DNA of 38,673 bases from Streptomyces diastatochromogenes (GCA_001418405.1 LIQL01000131.1:1-38673), one strand, 5' to 3'; shown: positions 6,913 through 17,561, counted from the stretch's first letter. Numbers and translations are program-made. The notes: a model not told the origin generated them from the sequence alone.

Positions 6913-9273
6913 ATGACCGACCACGTCAGCCCAGGCGGCGCGGTGTGCCGGAGGCGCCGCTGTGCCGCGCTCGTCGCGGTGGGGGCGCTGCTCCCGTTGC
7001 CGGTCCTGGCCGGTTGCAGCCAGGGCGACACCGCGCCCTCCGTCGCCCAGTCCCAGGACATCGCGCCGGCCCCGCGCGGGATGGTCAGGGACGGCGGCAC
7101 GGTCCGGTGGGCGATCGACGCGCTGCCCAGCACCTTCAACGCCTTCCAGAGCGACGCGGACGCGGCCACCACCCGGGTCACCGGCGCCGTCCTGCCCAGC
7201 CTGTTCACGCTCGACGCGAGCGGCCACCCACAGCGCAACGCCGACTACCTCGGCGCGGCCGACGTCAGCGCCCGCGAGCCCCGACAGGTCGTCACCTACC
7301 AGCTCAACCCCAAGGCGCGGTGGAGCGACGGCCGGCCGATCGACGCCGCGGACTTCCTCGCCCAGTGGAACGCGCTGCGCGGCAAGGACAACGCGTACTG
7401 GACCGCCCGCAACGCCGGCTACGACCGGATCGCCAAGGTCGAGGCCGGCGCCAAACCGCACCAGGTCAAGGTCACCTTCGCCCGGCCGTACGCCGACTGG
7501 CAGTCGCTCTTCACGCCGCTCTACCCCAAGGGCCTGATGGGGAAGGCCGACGCCTTCAACGACGCGGCGCGGGAGAAGCTCCCGGTCGGCGCGGGCCCGT
7601 TCCTGGTGCGCAAGCGGGACACCGACCGCGGCACCGTCACGCTGGTCCGCAACCCCACCTGGTGGGGCGACCGGGCCAAGCTCGACAAGCTGGTGCTGAC
7701 GGCGCTGCCCCGGGACAAGCGGTCCGGGGCGCTGGCTGCCGGGACGATCGACGTCGCCGCGGTCGACCAGGGCGCCGCCAAGCAGGTCGCCCAGGCCGCC
7801 GCGCCGGCCACCGCCAAGGGCGTGGACGCCAAGGCCGAGGACGCCCGGACCGCCGCCCGCAAGTCCGCACTGGGCGGCTACGTCGTCCGCAAGGCCCTGG
7901 AGCCCGCGTACACCCAGCTCGCCCTCAACGGCAGCGCCGGGCCGCTCGCCGACCAGCGGGTGCGCCGCGCGGTGGCCCGCGCCATCGACCGGCAGGCGCT
8001 CGCCGACTCCGTCCTCAAGCCGCTGGACCTGCCCGCCCAGCCGCTCGGCAACCACCTGCTGATGACCGGACAGCACGGCTACGAGGACCACAGCGACGCG
8101 ATCGGCGAGGCGGACGCGGGGGCGGCCAAGAAGCTGCTCGCCGACGCCGGCTGGAAGCTCTCCGGCGGCTCCGCACCGCGGCCCGCGGAGGAGGAGCAGG
8201 CCGGCGCCGGCCGCGCGGTCACGCCGGACCGGTCCGACGACGACGGCGACGACGGGTACGCCGAGGACCCGCGGGCGGACGAGCCCGGGGACGGCACCTC
8301 CGCGGACCAGTCCGGCGACGCCGAGACGGACGGCCGCAACCCGCACCGGCCGGGCGCCGGCGCGGACCGGGACGGCGCCCGGCCGGCCGCCGCCGAGGCA
8401 CCGCTGTCCTTCGCCGGGGCGGTCGGCTCCGAGGTCCAGCAGGCCGCCCTGCTGCGGCAGAGCGCGGCCCTGTACAAGGCCGAGGCCGCCGACGAGCGGG
8501 CGGCGGCCGCCGGGGACACCGGCTCCGCGGCGTACGGCAAGTACCGGCGGTACAAGAAGCGGGCCGCGCAGGCGCTGGGCGCCGCCGAACTGATCGAGAC
8601 CGGACAGGCCCCGCACCTGCCCGGGGCGGCCGCCGGCCACGCCGCGCTGCGCACGGCCAACAGCCCGTTCCGCGCCTTGCAGGCCGGCACCGGGCACTCG
8701 CCGGAGGCGGCCGCCGGCCGGGCGCCCGGCCGGGCGCCGGTGCTGAAGAAGGACGGCCGCCCGCTGGCGCTGCGCTTCGTCCTCCCCGACGGGCCCGGCT
8801 CCGAGCAGCTGCGCACCGTGGGCCGGCGGATCGCCGGGATGCTGAACCGGATCGGGGTGCAGACCGCGATCCAGCGGGTCCCGGACGCCAGCTACTTCAA
8901 GGACCACATCGCCTCCGGCGACTTCGACCTGGCGCTGTACTCCTGGCCCGGCACCGCCTTCCCGGCGACCGACGCCCGGCCGATCTTCGCCAAGCCGCAG
9001 CCGGCCCCGGACGGTTCGCTGACCGTCGAACAGAACTACAGCCGGGTCGGCACCGACCACATCGACCAGCTCTTCGACCAGGCCGCCTCGGAGCTGGACG
9101 GGGACGCCTCGCGCACCCTGGTCGAGCAGGCCGACGCCCGGATCTGGGCCGCCGCCGGGTCGATCCCGCTCTACCAACGGCCGGAGCTGGTGGCCACCCG
9201 CAAGACGCTCGCCAACATCGGCGCGTTCGGCTTCGCCACGCCGCGTTTCCAAGACGTCGGTTACAAGAAGTAA
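6913..9273 (+). CDS. Orphan ABC-transporter family-5 solute-binding lipoprotein with a long internal insertion
   Basis: 786 residues. Extracytoplasmic peptide/solute-binding protein of the OppA/DppA class. Seen: positively charged N-terminus, hydrophobic stretch and lipobox LAGC (C35); SBP_bac_5 features such as GGTVRWAIDALPSTFN, ARWSDGRPIDAADF and RRAVARAIDRQAL; and a C-terminal lobe with IGVQTAIQRVPDASYF and LALYSWPG. The odd part is about residues 416-610: a long Asp/Glu/Gly/Ala/Pro-rich insertion (DDDGDDGYAED and similar) plus a charged helical stretch (YGKYRRYKKRAAQALGAAEL), placed between KKLLADAGWKL and KKDGRPLALRF, which normally nearly abut. Family members are usually 500-600 residues. 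RBS GGAGGG lies before ATG 6913. It is monocistronic, with no permease or ATPase beside it; typA follows. It may feed one of the two nearby importers or act as a sensor. Confidence 0.85.
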   Translation: MTDHVSPGGAVCRRRRCAALVAVGALLPLPVLAGCSQGDTAPSVAQSQDIAPAPRGMVRDGGTVRWAIDALPSTFNAFQSDADAATTRVTGAVLPSLFTLDASGHPQRNADYLGAADVSAREPRQVVTYQLNPKARWSDGRPIDAADFLAQWNALRGKDNAYWTARNAGYDRIAKVEAGAKPHQVKVTFARPYADWQSLFTPLYPKGLMGKADAFNDAAREKLPVGAGPFLVRKRDTDRGTVTLVRNPTWWGDRAKLDKLVLTALPRDKRSGALAAGTIDVAAVDQGAAKQVAQAAAPATAKGVDAKAEDARTAARKSALGGYVVRKALEPAYTQLALNGSAGPLADQRVRRAVARAIDRQALADSVLKPLDLPAQPLGNHLLMTGQHGYEDHSDAIGEADAGAAKKLLADAGWKLSGGSAPRPAEEEQAGAGRAVTPDRSDDDGDDGYAEDPRADEPGDGTSADQSGDAETDGRNPHRPGAGADRDGARPAAAEAPLSFAGAVGSEVQQAALLRQSAALYKAEAADERAAAAGDTGSAAYGKYRRYKKRAAQALGAAELIETGQAPHLPGAAAGHAALRTANSPFRALQAGTGHSPEAAAGRAPGRAPVLKKDGRPLALRFVLPDGPGSEQLRTVGRRIAGMLNRIGVQTAIQRVPDASYFKDHIASGDFDLALYSWPGTAFPATDARPIFAKPQPAPDGSLTVEQNYSRVGTDHIDQLFDQAASELDGDASRTLVEQADARIWAAAGSIPLYQRPELVATRKTLANIGAFGFATPRFQDVGYKK

Positions 9274-9329
9274 CGGCTACGCCAGAGCTAAAGTTCGGTA
9301 AGGAACCGCAGGTCAGAGGCGCTACGTAC

Positions 9330-9359
9330 GGGCTGGGGCGGCCGATGTCGCCACAGCCC
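9330..9359 (+). terminator. Hairpin after the orphan binding-protein gene
   Basis: GGGCTG and GGCG pair with CGCC and CAGCCC around an 8-nt loop with one G/A mismatch. It lies 57 bp after the stop and about 100 bp before typA, separating the two transcription units. Confidence 0.45.
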
Positions 9360-9457
9360 CGTACCATGGGGTGAGGCCGTGGCGTAGTTGTGCCCGGCGG
9401 GCGCGCGTACCGGACCGTACGCGCCGCCATCCACGATTCCGGGAGAAGCGCCGCACC

Positions 9458-11368
9458 GTGTCCGCCACACGTCACGACATCCGCAACGTCGCCATCGTCG
9501 CCCACGTCGACCACGGCAAGACGACCATCGTCGACGCCATGCTCAAGCAGGCGGGCGCCTTCGCCGCGCACGCCGCCGAGTCCCTCGACGACCGCATGAT
9601 GGACTCGAACGATCTGGAGCGTGAGAAGGGCATCACGATCCTCGCCAAGAACACGGCGGTGAAGTATCACCCCAAGGACGGCGGGGAGCCCATCACGATC
9701 AACATCATCGACACCCCCGGCCACGCCGACTTCGGTGGCGAGGTCGAGCGCGGTCTGTCGATGGTGGACGCCGTCGTGCTGCTGGTCGACGCCTCCGAGG
9801 GCCCGCTCCCGCAGACCCGCTTCGTGCTCCGCAAGGCCCTCCAGGCCCGGATGCCGGTCATCCTGTGCATCAACAAGACCGACCGCCCGGACTCCCGGAT
9901 CGACGAGGTCGTCAACGAGACCTACGACCTCTTCCTCGACCTGGACGCCGACGAGGACCAGATCGAGTTCCCGATCGTCTACGCCTGCGGCCGTGACGGC
10001 ATCGCGTCGCTGACCAAGCCGGAGGACGGCACCGTCCCCGCGGACAGCACCAACCTGGAGCCGTTCTTCTCCACCATCCTGGCGCACGTCCCGGCCCCGA
10101 CGTACGAGGAGGACGCGCCGCTCCAGGCGCACGTCACCAACCTCGACGCCGACAACTTCCTCGGCCGCATCGCGCTGCTCCGCGTCGAGCAGGGCGAGCT
10201 GCGCAAGGGCCAGACCGTCGCGTGGATCAAGCGGGACGGCACCATCGCCAACGTCCGCATCACCGAGCTGATGATGACCGAGGCGCTCACCCGCAAGCCC
10301 GCCGAGAAGGCCGGCCCGGGCGACATCTGCGCCGTCGCCGGCATCCCCGACATCATGATCGGCGAGACGCTGGCCGACCCGGAGAACCCGGTCGCGCTGC
10401 CGCTGATCACGGTCGACGAGCCGGCGATCTCCATGACCATCGGCACCAACACCTCGCCGCTGGTCGGCCGGGGCGGCACGGGCAAGGGCGCGAGCGCCAA
10501 GGCCGCGGTCAAGGACCGCAAGGTCACCGCCCGCCAGGTCAAGGACCGCCTGGACCGCGAGCTGATCGGTAACGTCTCGCTGCGCGTCCTGGACACCGAG
10601 CGCCCCGACGCCTGGGAGGTGCAGGGCCGCGGTGAGCTGGCGCTGGCCATCCTGGTCGAGCAGATGCGCCGCGAGGGCTTCGAGATGACGATCGGCAAGC
10701 CGCAGGTCGTCACCAAGGACGTCGACGGCAAGACCTACGAGCCCGTCGAGCGCATGACCATCGACGTGCCCGAGGAGCACATGGGTGCCGTCACCCAGCT
10801 CATGGGCGTCCGCAAGGGCCGGATGGACAACATGTCCAACCACGGCTCGGGCTGGGTCCGCATGGAGTTCGTCGTCCCCTCCCGCGGTCTGATCGGCTTC
10901 CGCACGGAGTTCCTGACCAACACCCGCGGCACCGGCATCGCGCACTCCATCCACGAGGGCCACGAGCCGTGGTTCGGCACCCTGACGACCCGTAACAACG
11001 GCTCGCTGGTCGCCGACCGCTCGGGCGCGGTCACCGCCTTCGCGATGACCAACCTCCAGGAGCGCGGCGTGCTGTTCACCGACCCCGGCACCGAGGTGTA
11101 CGAGGGCATGATCGTCGGCGAGAACTCGCGCTCCGACGACATGGACGTGAACATCACCAAGGAGAAGAAGCTCACGAACATGCGGTCCTCGTCGGCCGAC
11201 TCGTTCGAGGCGATCGTGCCGCCGCGCAAGCTCTCCCTGGAGCAGTCCCTGGAGTTCTGCCGCGACGACGAGTGCGTCGAGGTCACCCCGGAGGCCGTGC
11301 GCATCCGCAAGGTCGTCCTGGACCAGAAGGAGCGCGGCCGCTCCGCCTCGCGCGCCAAGCACGGCTGA
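9458..11368 (+). CDS. typA: Ribosome-associated GTPase TypA/BipA
   Basis: 636 residues. Translational GTPase related to EF-G and LepA that binds 70S ribosomes and acts in 50S assembly and stress or low-temperature growth. Seen: G1 AHVDHGKTT, the switch region with EKGITI, G3 [15 protein letters not shown]4 NKTD, then domain II and the BipA-specific C-terminal region ([15 protein letters not shown]). The start is GTG 9458 ([20 protein letters not shown]) with GGGAGA 11 nt upstream. Upstream in-frame codons belong to the leader. Length is close to actinobacterial TypA. It is a single gene with a strong terminator at 11388-11420. Highly biased codon use (C in nearly all third positions) fits good expression. 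Confidence 0.97.
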   Translation: MSATRHDIRNVAIVAHVDHGKTTIVDAMLKQAGAFAAHAAESLDDRMMDSNDLEREKGITILAKNTAVKYHPKDGGEPITINIIDTPGHADFGGEVERGLSMVDAVVLLVDASEGPLPQTRFVLRKALQARMPVILCINKTDRPDSRIDEVVNETYDLFLDLDADEDQIEFPIVYACGRDGIASLTKPEDGTVPADSTNLEPFFSTILAHVPAPTYEEDAPLQAHVTNLDADNFLGRIALLRVEQGELRKGQTVAWIKRDGTIANVRITELMMTEALTRKPAEKAGPGDICAVAGIPDIMIGETLADPENPVALPLITVDEPAISMTIGTNTSPLVGRGGTGKGASAKAAVKDRKVTARQVKDRLDRELIGNVSLRVLDTERPDAWEVQGRGELALAILVEQMRREGFEMTIGKPQVVTKDVDGKTYEPVERMTIDVPEEHMGAVTQLMGVRKGRMDNMSNHGSGWVRMEFVVPSRGLIGFRTEFLTNTRGTGIAHSIHEGHEPWFGTLTTRNNGSLVADRSGAVTAFAMTNLQERGVLFTDPGTEVYEGMIVGENSRSDDMDVNITKEKKLTNMRSSSADSFEAIVPPRKLSLEQSLEFCRDDECVEVTPEAVRIRKVVLDQKERGRSASRAKHG

Positions 11369-11387
11369 CGCCACCCCGGCCCTTCAC

Positions 11388-11420
11388 GGCGCCCCGTCGG
11401 ACACGGTCCGGCGGGGCGCC
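11388..11420 (+). terminator. Strong intrinsic terminator of typA
   Basis: GGCGCCCCG-T-CGGAC / GTCCG-G-CGGGGCGCC gives a 15-bp stem including one G-U pair and a 3-nt loop, 19 bp after the typA stop. This is one of the clearest hairpins in the window. Confidence 0.85.
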
Positions 11421-11603
11421 GCCGTATGGGCGCACGGCGCGGTCGGCGGTGGTCGTCGTCGGTCATCCGAGGGGTTTCCCGGGGGTTCGGAGCAGTGGCG
11501 ACCGGTGCCGGGGTGCGGTATGCCACGGTTTGGGCTCTGATGTGGGCTACGTGTGGTCCCCGTGACTACGTGTGACCCGGAGTCCGGACCGTAAGGAGGC
11601 ACC

Positions 11604-13226
11604 ATGCGCCCAGCGGTGTGCGCGAAGTGGGCCGGCTGCGCGGCGGCGGTGGCCCTCGTGGCCACCGGGTGCGGGGGCGGGACCGCCGGACCGGGCGGCT
11701 CCGCCGTCGTCAGCGCCTCCTGGGGCGACCCGCAGAATCCGCTGGAGCCGGCCAACACCAACGAGGTGCAGGGCGGCAAGGTGCTGGAGATGCTGCTGCG
11801 CGGCCTCAAGCGCTACGACCCCGAGACCGGCGCGGCCAAGAACGTCCTGGCCGAGAAGATCGAGACCACCGACGCCCAGCACTACACCGTGACCCTCAAA
11901 CGCGGCTGGAGCTTCAGCGACGGCGAGAAGGTCACCGCCAAATCCTTCGTGGACGCCTGGAATTACGGCGCACTGCTGGACAACAAGCAGAAGAACGCGC
12001 CCTTCTTCCAATACATCGACGGCTTCGACAAGGTGCACCCCGACAACGGGAAGCCCACCGCGAAGACCCTCTCCGGGCTGAAGGTGAAGGACGACCACAC
12101 CTTCGACGTCACGCTGAACCAGAAATTCTCCAGCTGGCCGGACACCCTGGGCTATTCGGCGTTCATGCCGCTGCCCCAGGCGTTCTTCCGCGACCACGCC
12201 GGCTGGCTGAAGAGACCCGTCGGCAACGGCCCGTACCTGGTGGATTCCTACACCAAGGGCAGCGTGCTGAAGATGCGGAAGTGGAAGCGGTACCCCGGTC
12301 CCGACCCGGCCCAGAACGGCGGGATCGACCTGCGCGTCTACACCGACAGCGAGACCGCCTACACCGACCTGCAGGCCGGCAACCTCGACCTGGTCGACGA
12401 CATCCCGGCGTCCCAGCTGAAGAACGTCCGGTCCGACCTCGGCGACCGCTACCTCAACCAGCCGGCCGGCATCATCCAGACCCTCACCTTCCCGATGTAC
12501 GACGCGCACTGGGGCAAGCCCGGGATGGAACGGGTGCGGCGCGGCCTGTCGATGGCGATCGACCGGGAGCAGATCACCAAGGAGATCTTCCAGCACACCC
12601 GCACCCCGGCCACCGACTGGACCTCGCCGGTCCTGGGGGAGAAGGGCGGCTTCAAGGAGGGGCTCTGCGGCGACGCCTGCGTCTTCGACCCGGCGAAGGC
12701 CCGCCAGCTCATCAAGGACGGCGGCGGACTCCCCGGCGGCCGGATGACGATCACGTACAACGCCGACACCGGCTCGCACAAGGACTGGGTCGACGCGGTC
12801 TGCAACAGCATCAACAAGACGCTGGGGAACGACAAGGCGTGCGTGGGCAATCCGGTCGGCACCTTCGCGGACTTCCGCAACCAGATCAGCGCCCGGCAGC
12901 TGACCGGCCCCTTCCGGGCCGGCTGGCAGATGGACTACCCGCTGATCCAGAACTTCCTCCAGCCGCTGTACTACACCAACGCCTCCTCCAACGACGGGAA
13001 GTTCAGCAATCCCGACTTCGACAAACTCGTCAACCAGGCCAACGCCGCCCCGGACACCCGGCAGGCGGTGGCGAAATTCCAGGACGCGGAGCGGATCCTC
13101 GCCCGCGAAATGCCGTCCATTCCGCTCTGGTACCAGAACGGCAGCGGCGGCTATTCGGACCGGATCAGCAACGTGCGGCTCAATCCGTTCAGCGTTCCGG
13201 TCTACAACGAGATCACCGTCGGCTGA
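11604..13226 (+). CDS. Oligopeptide ABC importer, solute-binding lipoprotein
   Basis: 540 residues. Captures peptides at the outer membrane face and delivers them to the permeases encoded next. Seen: Lys/Arg-poor N-terminus, hydrophobic core and lipobox-like VATGC (C23), then SBP_bac_5 segments: LLRGLKRYDPETG, RGWSFSDGEKVTAKSFVDAWN, NGPYLVDSY, RRGLSMAIDREQI, GWQMDYPLIQNFLQPLY and IPLWYQN. It keeps the normal length and lacks the insertion of the upstream orphan. Excellent RBS (aaggagg, 11592-11598) 5 nt before ATG 11604. First gene of a five-gene operon, with 18 bp to the next gene. GWQMDYP resembles the ligand-contact segment of OppA/DppA proteins, but the substrate cannot be read from sequence. 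Confidence 0.95.
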   Translation: MRPAVCAKWAGCAAAVALVATGCGGGTAGPGGSAVVSASWGDPQNPLEPANTNEVQGGKVLEMLLRGLKRYDPETGAAKNVLAEKIETTDAQHYTVTLKRGWSFSDGEKVTAKSFVDAWNYGALLDNKQKNAPFFQYIDGFDKVHPDNGKPTAKTLSGLKVKDDHTFDVTLNQKFSSWPDTLGYSAFMPLPQAFFRDHAGWLKRPVGNGPYLVDSYTKGSVLKMRKWKRYPGPDPAQNGGIDLRVYTDSETAYTDLQAGNLDLVDDIPASQLKNVRSDLGDRYLNQPAGIIQTLTFPMYDAHWGKPGMERVRRGLSMAIDREQITKEIFQHTRTPATDWTSPVLGEKGGFKEGLCGDACVFDPAKARQLIKDGGGLPGGRMTITYNADTGSHKDWVDAVCNSINKTLGNDKACVGNPVGTFADFRNQISARQLTGPFRAGWQMDYPLIQNFLQPLYYTNASSNDGKFSNPDFDKLVNQANAAPDTRQAVAKFQDAERILAREMPSIPLWYQNGSGGYSDRISNVRLNPFSVPVYNEITVG

Positions 13227-13244
13227 CCGCGGAGGCGAGCGCGC

Positions 13245-14168
13245 ATGGGACGTTATGTGATCCGGCGGTTGCTCCAGATGATCCCGGTGTTCATCGGCAG
13301 CACCTTCCTGATCTTCCTCATGGTCTACGCACTGGGCGATCCGGTCGCCGCGATGTTCGGCGACCGGGCGCCGGACCCCGCCACCGCGGCGCAGATCCGC
13401 CACGACCTCTACCTCGACCAGCCGCTGTGGAAGCAGTACCCGCACTACATGGGCCAGATCTTCCAGGGCAACTTCGGCACCGCCTTCAACGGGCAGCCGG
13501 TCACCGAGCTGATGCGCACGGCCTTCCCCGTCACCCTCCGGCTCACCATCGTCGCCATCGTCCTGGAGACGGTGGTGGGCGTCGCGCTGGGCGTGTTCAG
13601 CGGGCTGCGGCGCGGCCGGAGCATCGACACCACCGTGCTGGTCCTCACCCTCGTCGTGGTCTCCGTACCGACCTTCGTCAGCGGCTACCTGCTCCAGTTC
13701 GTCTTCGGCGTGAAGTGGGAATGGGCCGCGCCGACCGTCGCCATCGAGGCGCCGCTGGGCCAACTGCTGCTCCCGGGGCTGGTGTTGGCGCTGGTCTCGC
13801 TCGCCTACGTCACCCGGCTGACCCGGACCTCGATCGCCGAGAACGCCCGCGCCGACTACGTCCGCACCGCCGTCGCCAAGGGGCTGCCCCGGCACCGGGT
13901 CATCACCCGCCACCTGCTGCGCAACTCCCTGATCCCGGTGGTCACCTTCATCGGCACCGACATCGGCGCGCTGATGGGCGGCGCCATCGTCACCGAGCGG
14001 ATCTTCAACATCCACGGCGTCGGATACCAGCTCTACCAGGGCATCCTCCGGCAGAACTCGCCGACCGTGGTGGGCTTCGTGACGATCCTGGTGCTGGTGT
14101 TCCTGATCGCCAACCTGCTGGTCGACCTGCTGTACGCCGTCCTCGACCCGAGGATCCGCTATGCCTGA
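13245..14168 (+). CDS. Oligopeptide ABC importer permease, DppB/OppB type
   Basis: 307 residues with about six membrane segments, starting with MGRYVIRRLLQMIPVFIGS, which is typical of DppB N-termini. The EAA loop that docks the ATPase is visible around residues 190-225 (ARADYVRTAVAKGLPRHRV). The C-terminus VDLLYAVLDPRIRYA is the standard ending. ATG 13245 has GGAGG 9 nt upstream. It overlaps the following permease gene by 8 bp, implying coupled translation. Together with the next gene it forms the translocation pore. Confidence 0.95.
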   Translation: MGRYVIRRLLQMIPVFIGSTFLIFLMVYALGDPVAAMFGDRAPDPATAAQIRHDLYLDQPLWKQYPHYMGQIFQGNFGTAFNGQPVTELMRTAFPVTLRLTIVAIVLETVVGVALGVFSGLRRGRSIDTTVLVLTLVVVSVPTFVSGYLLQFVFGVKWEWAAPTVAIEAPLGQLLLPGLVLALVSLAYVTRLTRTSIAENARADYVRTAVAKGLPRHRVITRHLLRNSLIPVVTFIGTDIGALMGGAIVTERIFNIHGVGYQLYQGILRQNSPTVVGFVTILVLVFLIANLLVDLLYAVLDPRIRYA

Positions 14169-15144
14169 GCCGCACGTCCCCCAGGAAGCCATCGGCCACG
14201 GCGACGGCGGCACCGCCGCGCTCGCCATCGGCGAGGCCGAGTCCCTGGCCCGCGCCCCCGGCGCCGGGCCCCCACCCCCCGGTGGCGAACCCACCGGCAA
14301 ACCCCGCAGCCTGTGGAGCGACGCCTGGCACGACCTGCGCCGCAACCCGGTCTTCGTGGTCTCCGCGCTGGTCATCGTCTTCCTGGTGGTCATCGCCATC
14401 TGGCCGCAGCTGATCGCCACCGGCAACCCGTACCGCGCCGACCTCTCCAAGGCCCAGCAGGGCGCCGCGCCCGGCCACCCCTTCGGCTACGACACCCAGG
14501 GCCGCGACGTCTACACCCGGGTCGTCTACGGCGCCCGCGCCTCCATCACCGTCGGCACCTGCGCCACCGCCGGCGTCGCCCTCCTGGGCAGCCTGCTCGG
14601 CGGCCTGGCCGGCTTCTTCGGCGGCTGGTCGGACACCCTGCTCTCCCGGCTCGCCGACGTCTTCTTCGGCATCCCGGTGCTGCTCGGCGGGCTGGTCTTC
14701 CTGTCCGTCGTCACCAGCACCACCGTCTGGCCGGTGGTCGGCTTCATCGTGCTGCTGGGCTGGCCGCAGATCGCCCGGATCGCCCGCGGCTCGGTCGTCA
14801 CCGCCAAGCAGAACGACTACGTGCAGGCCGCGAGGGCGCTGGGCGCGGGCAACGGGCGGATGCTGCTGCGGCACATCGCGCCCAACGCCGTCGCCCCGGT
14901 CATCGTCGTCGCGACCATCGCCCTGGGCACCTACATCGCCCTGGAGGCCACCCTGTCCTACCTCGGCGCGGGCCTCAAACCGCCGACCGTCTCCTGGGGC
15001 ATCGACATCTCCGCCGCCTCCACCCACATCCGCAACGCGCCCCACATGCTGCTCTGGCCCGCGGGCGCACTGAGCATCACGGTGCTCGCGTTCATCATGC
15101 TCGGCGACGCGGTGCGCGACGCCCTCGACCCCAAGCTGCGCTGA
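14161..15144 (+). CDS. Oligopeptide ABC importer permease, DppC/OppC type
   Basis: 327 residues. An N-terminal cytoplasmic Pro/Gly-rich tail of about 45 residues precedes the conserved SLWSDAWHDLRRNPVF entry and five to six membrane segments. The HPFGYDTQGRDVYTRVVYGAR motif and the EAA loop (YVQAARALGAGNGRML) are diagnostic of DppC. It ends GDAVRDALDPKLR. ATG 14161 overlaps the preceding stop. The gap to the ATPase gene is 11 bp with a GAGGAGG ribosome-binding site. Confidence 0.95.
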   Translation: MPEPHVPQEAIGHGDGGTAALAIGEAESLARAPGAGPPPPGGEPTGKPRSLWSDAWHDLRRNPVFVVSALVIVFLVVIAIWPQLIATGNPYRADLSKAQQGAAPGHPFGYDTQGRDVYTRVVYGARASITVGTCATAGVALLGSLLGGLAGFFGGWSDTLLSRLADVFFGIPVLLGGLVFLSVVTSTTVWPVVGFIVLLGWPQIARIARGSVVTAKQNDYVQAARALGAGNGRMLLRHIAPNAVAPVIVVATIALGTYIALEATLSYLGAGLKPPTVSWGIDISAASTHIRNAPHMLLWPAGALSITVLAFIMLGDAVRDALDPKLR

Positions 15145-15155
15145 GGAGGCGTCAG

Positions 15156-16166
15156 ATGACCAACGGCGGCGCACCCGCGACCGAGCCGCTGCTCGACGTC
15201 CAGGACCTCCAAGTGGAGTTCCGCACCCGCGACGGGGTGGCCAAGGCCGTCAACGGCGTCAGCTACACCGTGGCGGCCGGCCGGACGCTGGCGGTGCTCG
15301 GCGAGTCCGGCTCCGGCAAGTCCGTCACCGCCCAGGCCGTGATGGGCATCCTCGACTCGCCGCCGGGCTTCGTCACCGGCGGCCGGATCCTCTTCCAGGG
15401 GCGCGACCTGCTCACCCTGGGCAAGGAGGAGCGCCGCAGGGTCCGCGGCGCGAAGATGGCGATGATCTTCCAGGACGCGCTCTCCGCCCTGAACCCGGTG
15501 CTCAGCGTCGGCGCCCAACTCGGCGAGATGTTCCGGGTGCACACCGGGGCGTCCCGCAAGGACGCCCGGGACAAGGCGGTCGCACTGATGGAGCGGGTCG
15601 GCATCCCGGCGGCCCGGGCGCGGGTCGGGGACTACCCGCACCAGTTCTCCGGCGGCATGCGCCAACGCATCATGATCGCCATGGCGCTCGCCCTGGAACC
15701 CGACCTGATCATCGCGGACGAGCCGACCACCGCCCTGGACGTCACCGTCCAGGCCCAGGTCATGGACCTGCTCGCGGAGTTGCGCCGCGAGTACCGGATG
15801 GGCCTGATCCTGATCACCCACGACCTCGGCGTGGTCGCCGACGTCGCCGACACCATCGCGGTGATGTACGCGGGCCGGGTCGTCGAGACCGCCCCCGTCG
15901 ACCAGCTCTACAAGGCGCCCGCGCACCCGTACACCCGCGGGCTGCTGGAGTCCGTGCCCCGGCTGGGGCACAAGGGGCAGCAACTGCACGCGATCAAGGG
16001 CCTGCCGCCCAGCCTCACCGCCATCCCGCCCGGCTGCGCCTTCCACCCCCGCTGCCCGCTGGCCCGCGACGTCTGCCGCACCGACCGGCCGCCGCTGAAC
16101 GACGTCGGACCGGGCCGGGCCAGCGCCTGCCACTTCTGGAAGGAGACCCTCGATGGCGCCCGGTGA
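15156..16166 (+). CDS. Oligopeptide ABC importer ATPase, DppD/OppD type
   Basis: 336 residues. One of the two ATP-hydrolysing subunits. Seen: Walker [10 protein letters not shown]-loop [11 protein letters not shown], signature FSGGMRQR, Walker [15 protein letters not shown]-loop THDLGVVAD, and the C-terminal oligopeptide-transporter extension with [13 protein letters not shown] and Cys-containing [18 protein letters not shown] 15156 follows gaggagg. It overlaps the second ATPase gene by 14 bp. Confidence 0.95.
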   Translation: MTNGGAPATEPLLDVQDLQVEFRTRDGVAKAVNGVSYTVAAGRTLAVLGESGSGKSVTAQAVMGILDSPPGFVTGGRILFQGRDLLTLGKEERRRVRGAKMAMIFQDALSALNPVLSVGAQLGEMFRVHTGASRKDARDKAVALMERVGIPAARARVGDYPHQFSGGMRQRIMIAMALALEPDLIIADEPTTALDVTVQAQVMDLLAELRREYRMGLILITHDLGVVADVADTIAVMYAGRVVETAPVDQLYKAPAHPYTRGLLESVPRLGHKGQQLHAIKGLPPSLTAIPPGCAFHPRCPLARDVCRTDRPPLNDVGPGRASACHFWKETLDGAR

Positions 16167-17187
16167 ACCGCTCCTCGAAGTCCGCGACCTGGTCAAGCAC
16201 TTCCCGCTGACCCGAGGCGTGCTCATCAAGAAGCAGGTGGGCGCGGTCAAGGCGGTCGACGGGGTCTCCTTCGCGCTCCGGCAGGGCGAAACCCTCGGCA
16301 TCGTGGGGGAGTCCGGCTGCGGCAAGTCGACGGTGGCCCGGATGCTGGTCGGACTGGAGCGGCCGACGGCCGGGCACATCCGCTACCGCGGCGAGGACAT
16401 CACCCGACTGTCCGGGCGCGCCATGAAGGCCGTCCGCCGCAACATCCAGATGGTCTTCCAGGACCCCTACACCTCGCTCAACCCCCGGATGACGGTCGGC
16501 GACATCATCGGCGAGCCCTACGAGATCCACCCCGAGGTGGCACCCAAGGGCGACCGCCGGCGCCGGGTCCAGGAACTCCTCGACGTCGTCGGGCTCAACC
16601 CCGAGTTCGTCAACCGCTATCCGCACCAGTTCTCCGGCGGCCAGCGCCAACGCATCGGGATCGCCCGCGGCCTGGCCCTGCGCCCCGAGATCATCGTCGC
16701 GGACGAGCCGGTCTCCGCCCTCGACGTCTCCGTCCAGGCCCAGGTCGTGAACCTCCTGGCCCGGCTCCAGGACGACTTCGGACTCTCCTACGTCTTCATC
16801 GCGCACGACCTGTCCGTCGTCCGCCACCTCTCCGACCGGGTCGCGGTGATGTACCTCGGCAAGATCGTCGAGACCGGCACCGACGAGCAGATCTACGACC
16901 ACCCCACCCACCCGTACACCCAGGCGCTGCTCTCCGCCGTCCCCGTGCCCGACCCCGACGCCCGGGCGCACCGCGAACGCATCCTGCTGAGCGGCGACGT
17001 CCCCTCCCCGGCCGATCCGCCGTCCGGCTGCCGCTTCCGCACCCGCTGCTGGAAGGCGCAGGAGCTGTGCGCCCGGGTCGAGCCCCCGCTGGCGGTCCCG
17101 GCGGCGTTCCACGACGACGCGGGCCCGGCCCGGCACGCCTCGGCCTGCCACTTCGCGGAGGAGCGGCACGTGGTTCCGAGCGAGTAG
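16153..17187 (+). CDS. Oligopeptide ABC importer ATPase, DppF/OppF type
   Basis: 344 residues. Partner ATPase. Seen: [22 protein letters not shown] (DppF-type lead), Walker [16 protein letters not shown]-type Q-loop ([11 protein letters not shown]), [17 protein letters not shown], Walker [23 protein letters not shown], and the C-terminal [14 protein letters not shown] cysteine motif. ATG 16153 lies inside the end of the preceding gene. Last gene of the operon. It closely resembles the DppF-type gene at 19431-20579, so the two importers probably share ancestry, and their ATPases might interchange. Confidence 0.95.
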   Translation: MAPGEPLLEVRDLVKHFPLTRGVLIKKQVGAVKAVDGVSFALRQGETLGIVGESGCGKSTVARMLVGLERPTAGHIRYRGEDITRLSGRAMKAVRRNIQMVFQDPYTSLNPRMTVGDIIGEPYEIHPEVAPKGDRRRRVQELLDVVGLNPEFVNRYPHQFSGGQRQRIGIARGLALRPEIIVADEPVSALDVSVQAQVVNLLARLQDDFGLSYVFIAHDLSVVRHLSDRVAVMYLGKIVETGTDEQIYDHPTHPYTQALLSAVPVPDPDARAHRERILLSGDVPSPADPPSGCRFRTRCWKAQELCARVEPPLAVPAAFHDDAGPARHASACHFAEERHVVPSE

Positions 17188-17561
17188 GGCGCCGGAACGG
17201 CTCAGGAACAGGCTCGTGCCGACTCCATGACACGAGACTGTGGTCGTGGTCGGAGAGCTGTTATGCATGCCATCAGGGCGAAGTGGGGCATTGTTGCTAA
17301 TCTTTCATATTTCACTCCATAGAGGCAGTGTTCATGTTATGTGCGGATTCCCGGAAGGGCGAAAAGTCGTCGTTAAGTTCATTGATGCAAGAGATTGAGT
17401 TGGTGTTTAATGATCGAGTCGGCCGCTACGGGAAAGCGATTGGCGTGACACTTCCTATGAGGGTGACCACTTCAAGGGGGCAGGTTACGGGACGTCCATA
17501 GGGGTATTCGTGGACGGGCTGCCTGCGGGTGTCAAACAGGAAAGTAAAGCGAGGGGGAAGT
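17188..17561. other. AT-richer intergenic stretch upstream of the ricin-like gene
   Basis: No gene supported. G+C falls sharply; 17281-17340 is about 38%. A weak hairpin CTCGTG...CACGAG (17213-17236) may end the importer operon. Promoter-like hexamers occur, for example TTGATG then TTTAAT with an 18-nt spacer (about 17380-17410), but are not decisive in such AT-rich sequence. Composition suggests imported DNA. Confidence 0.6.
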
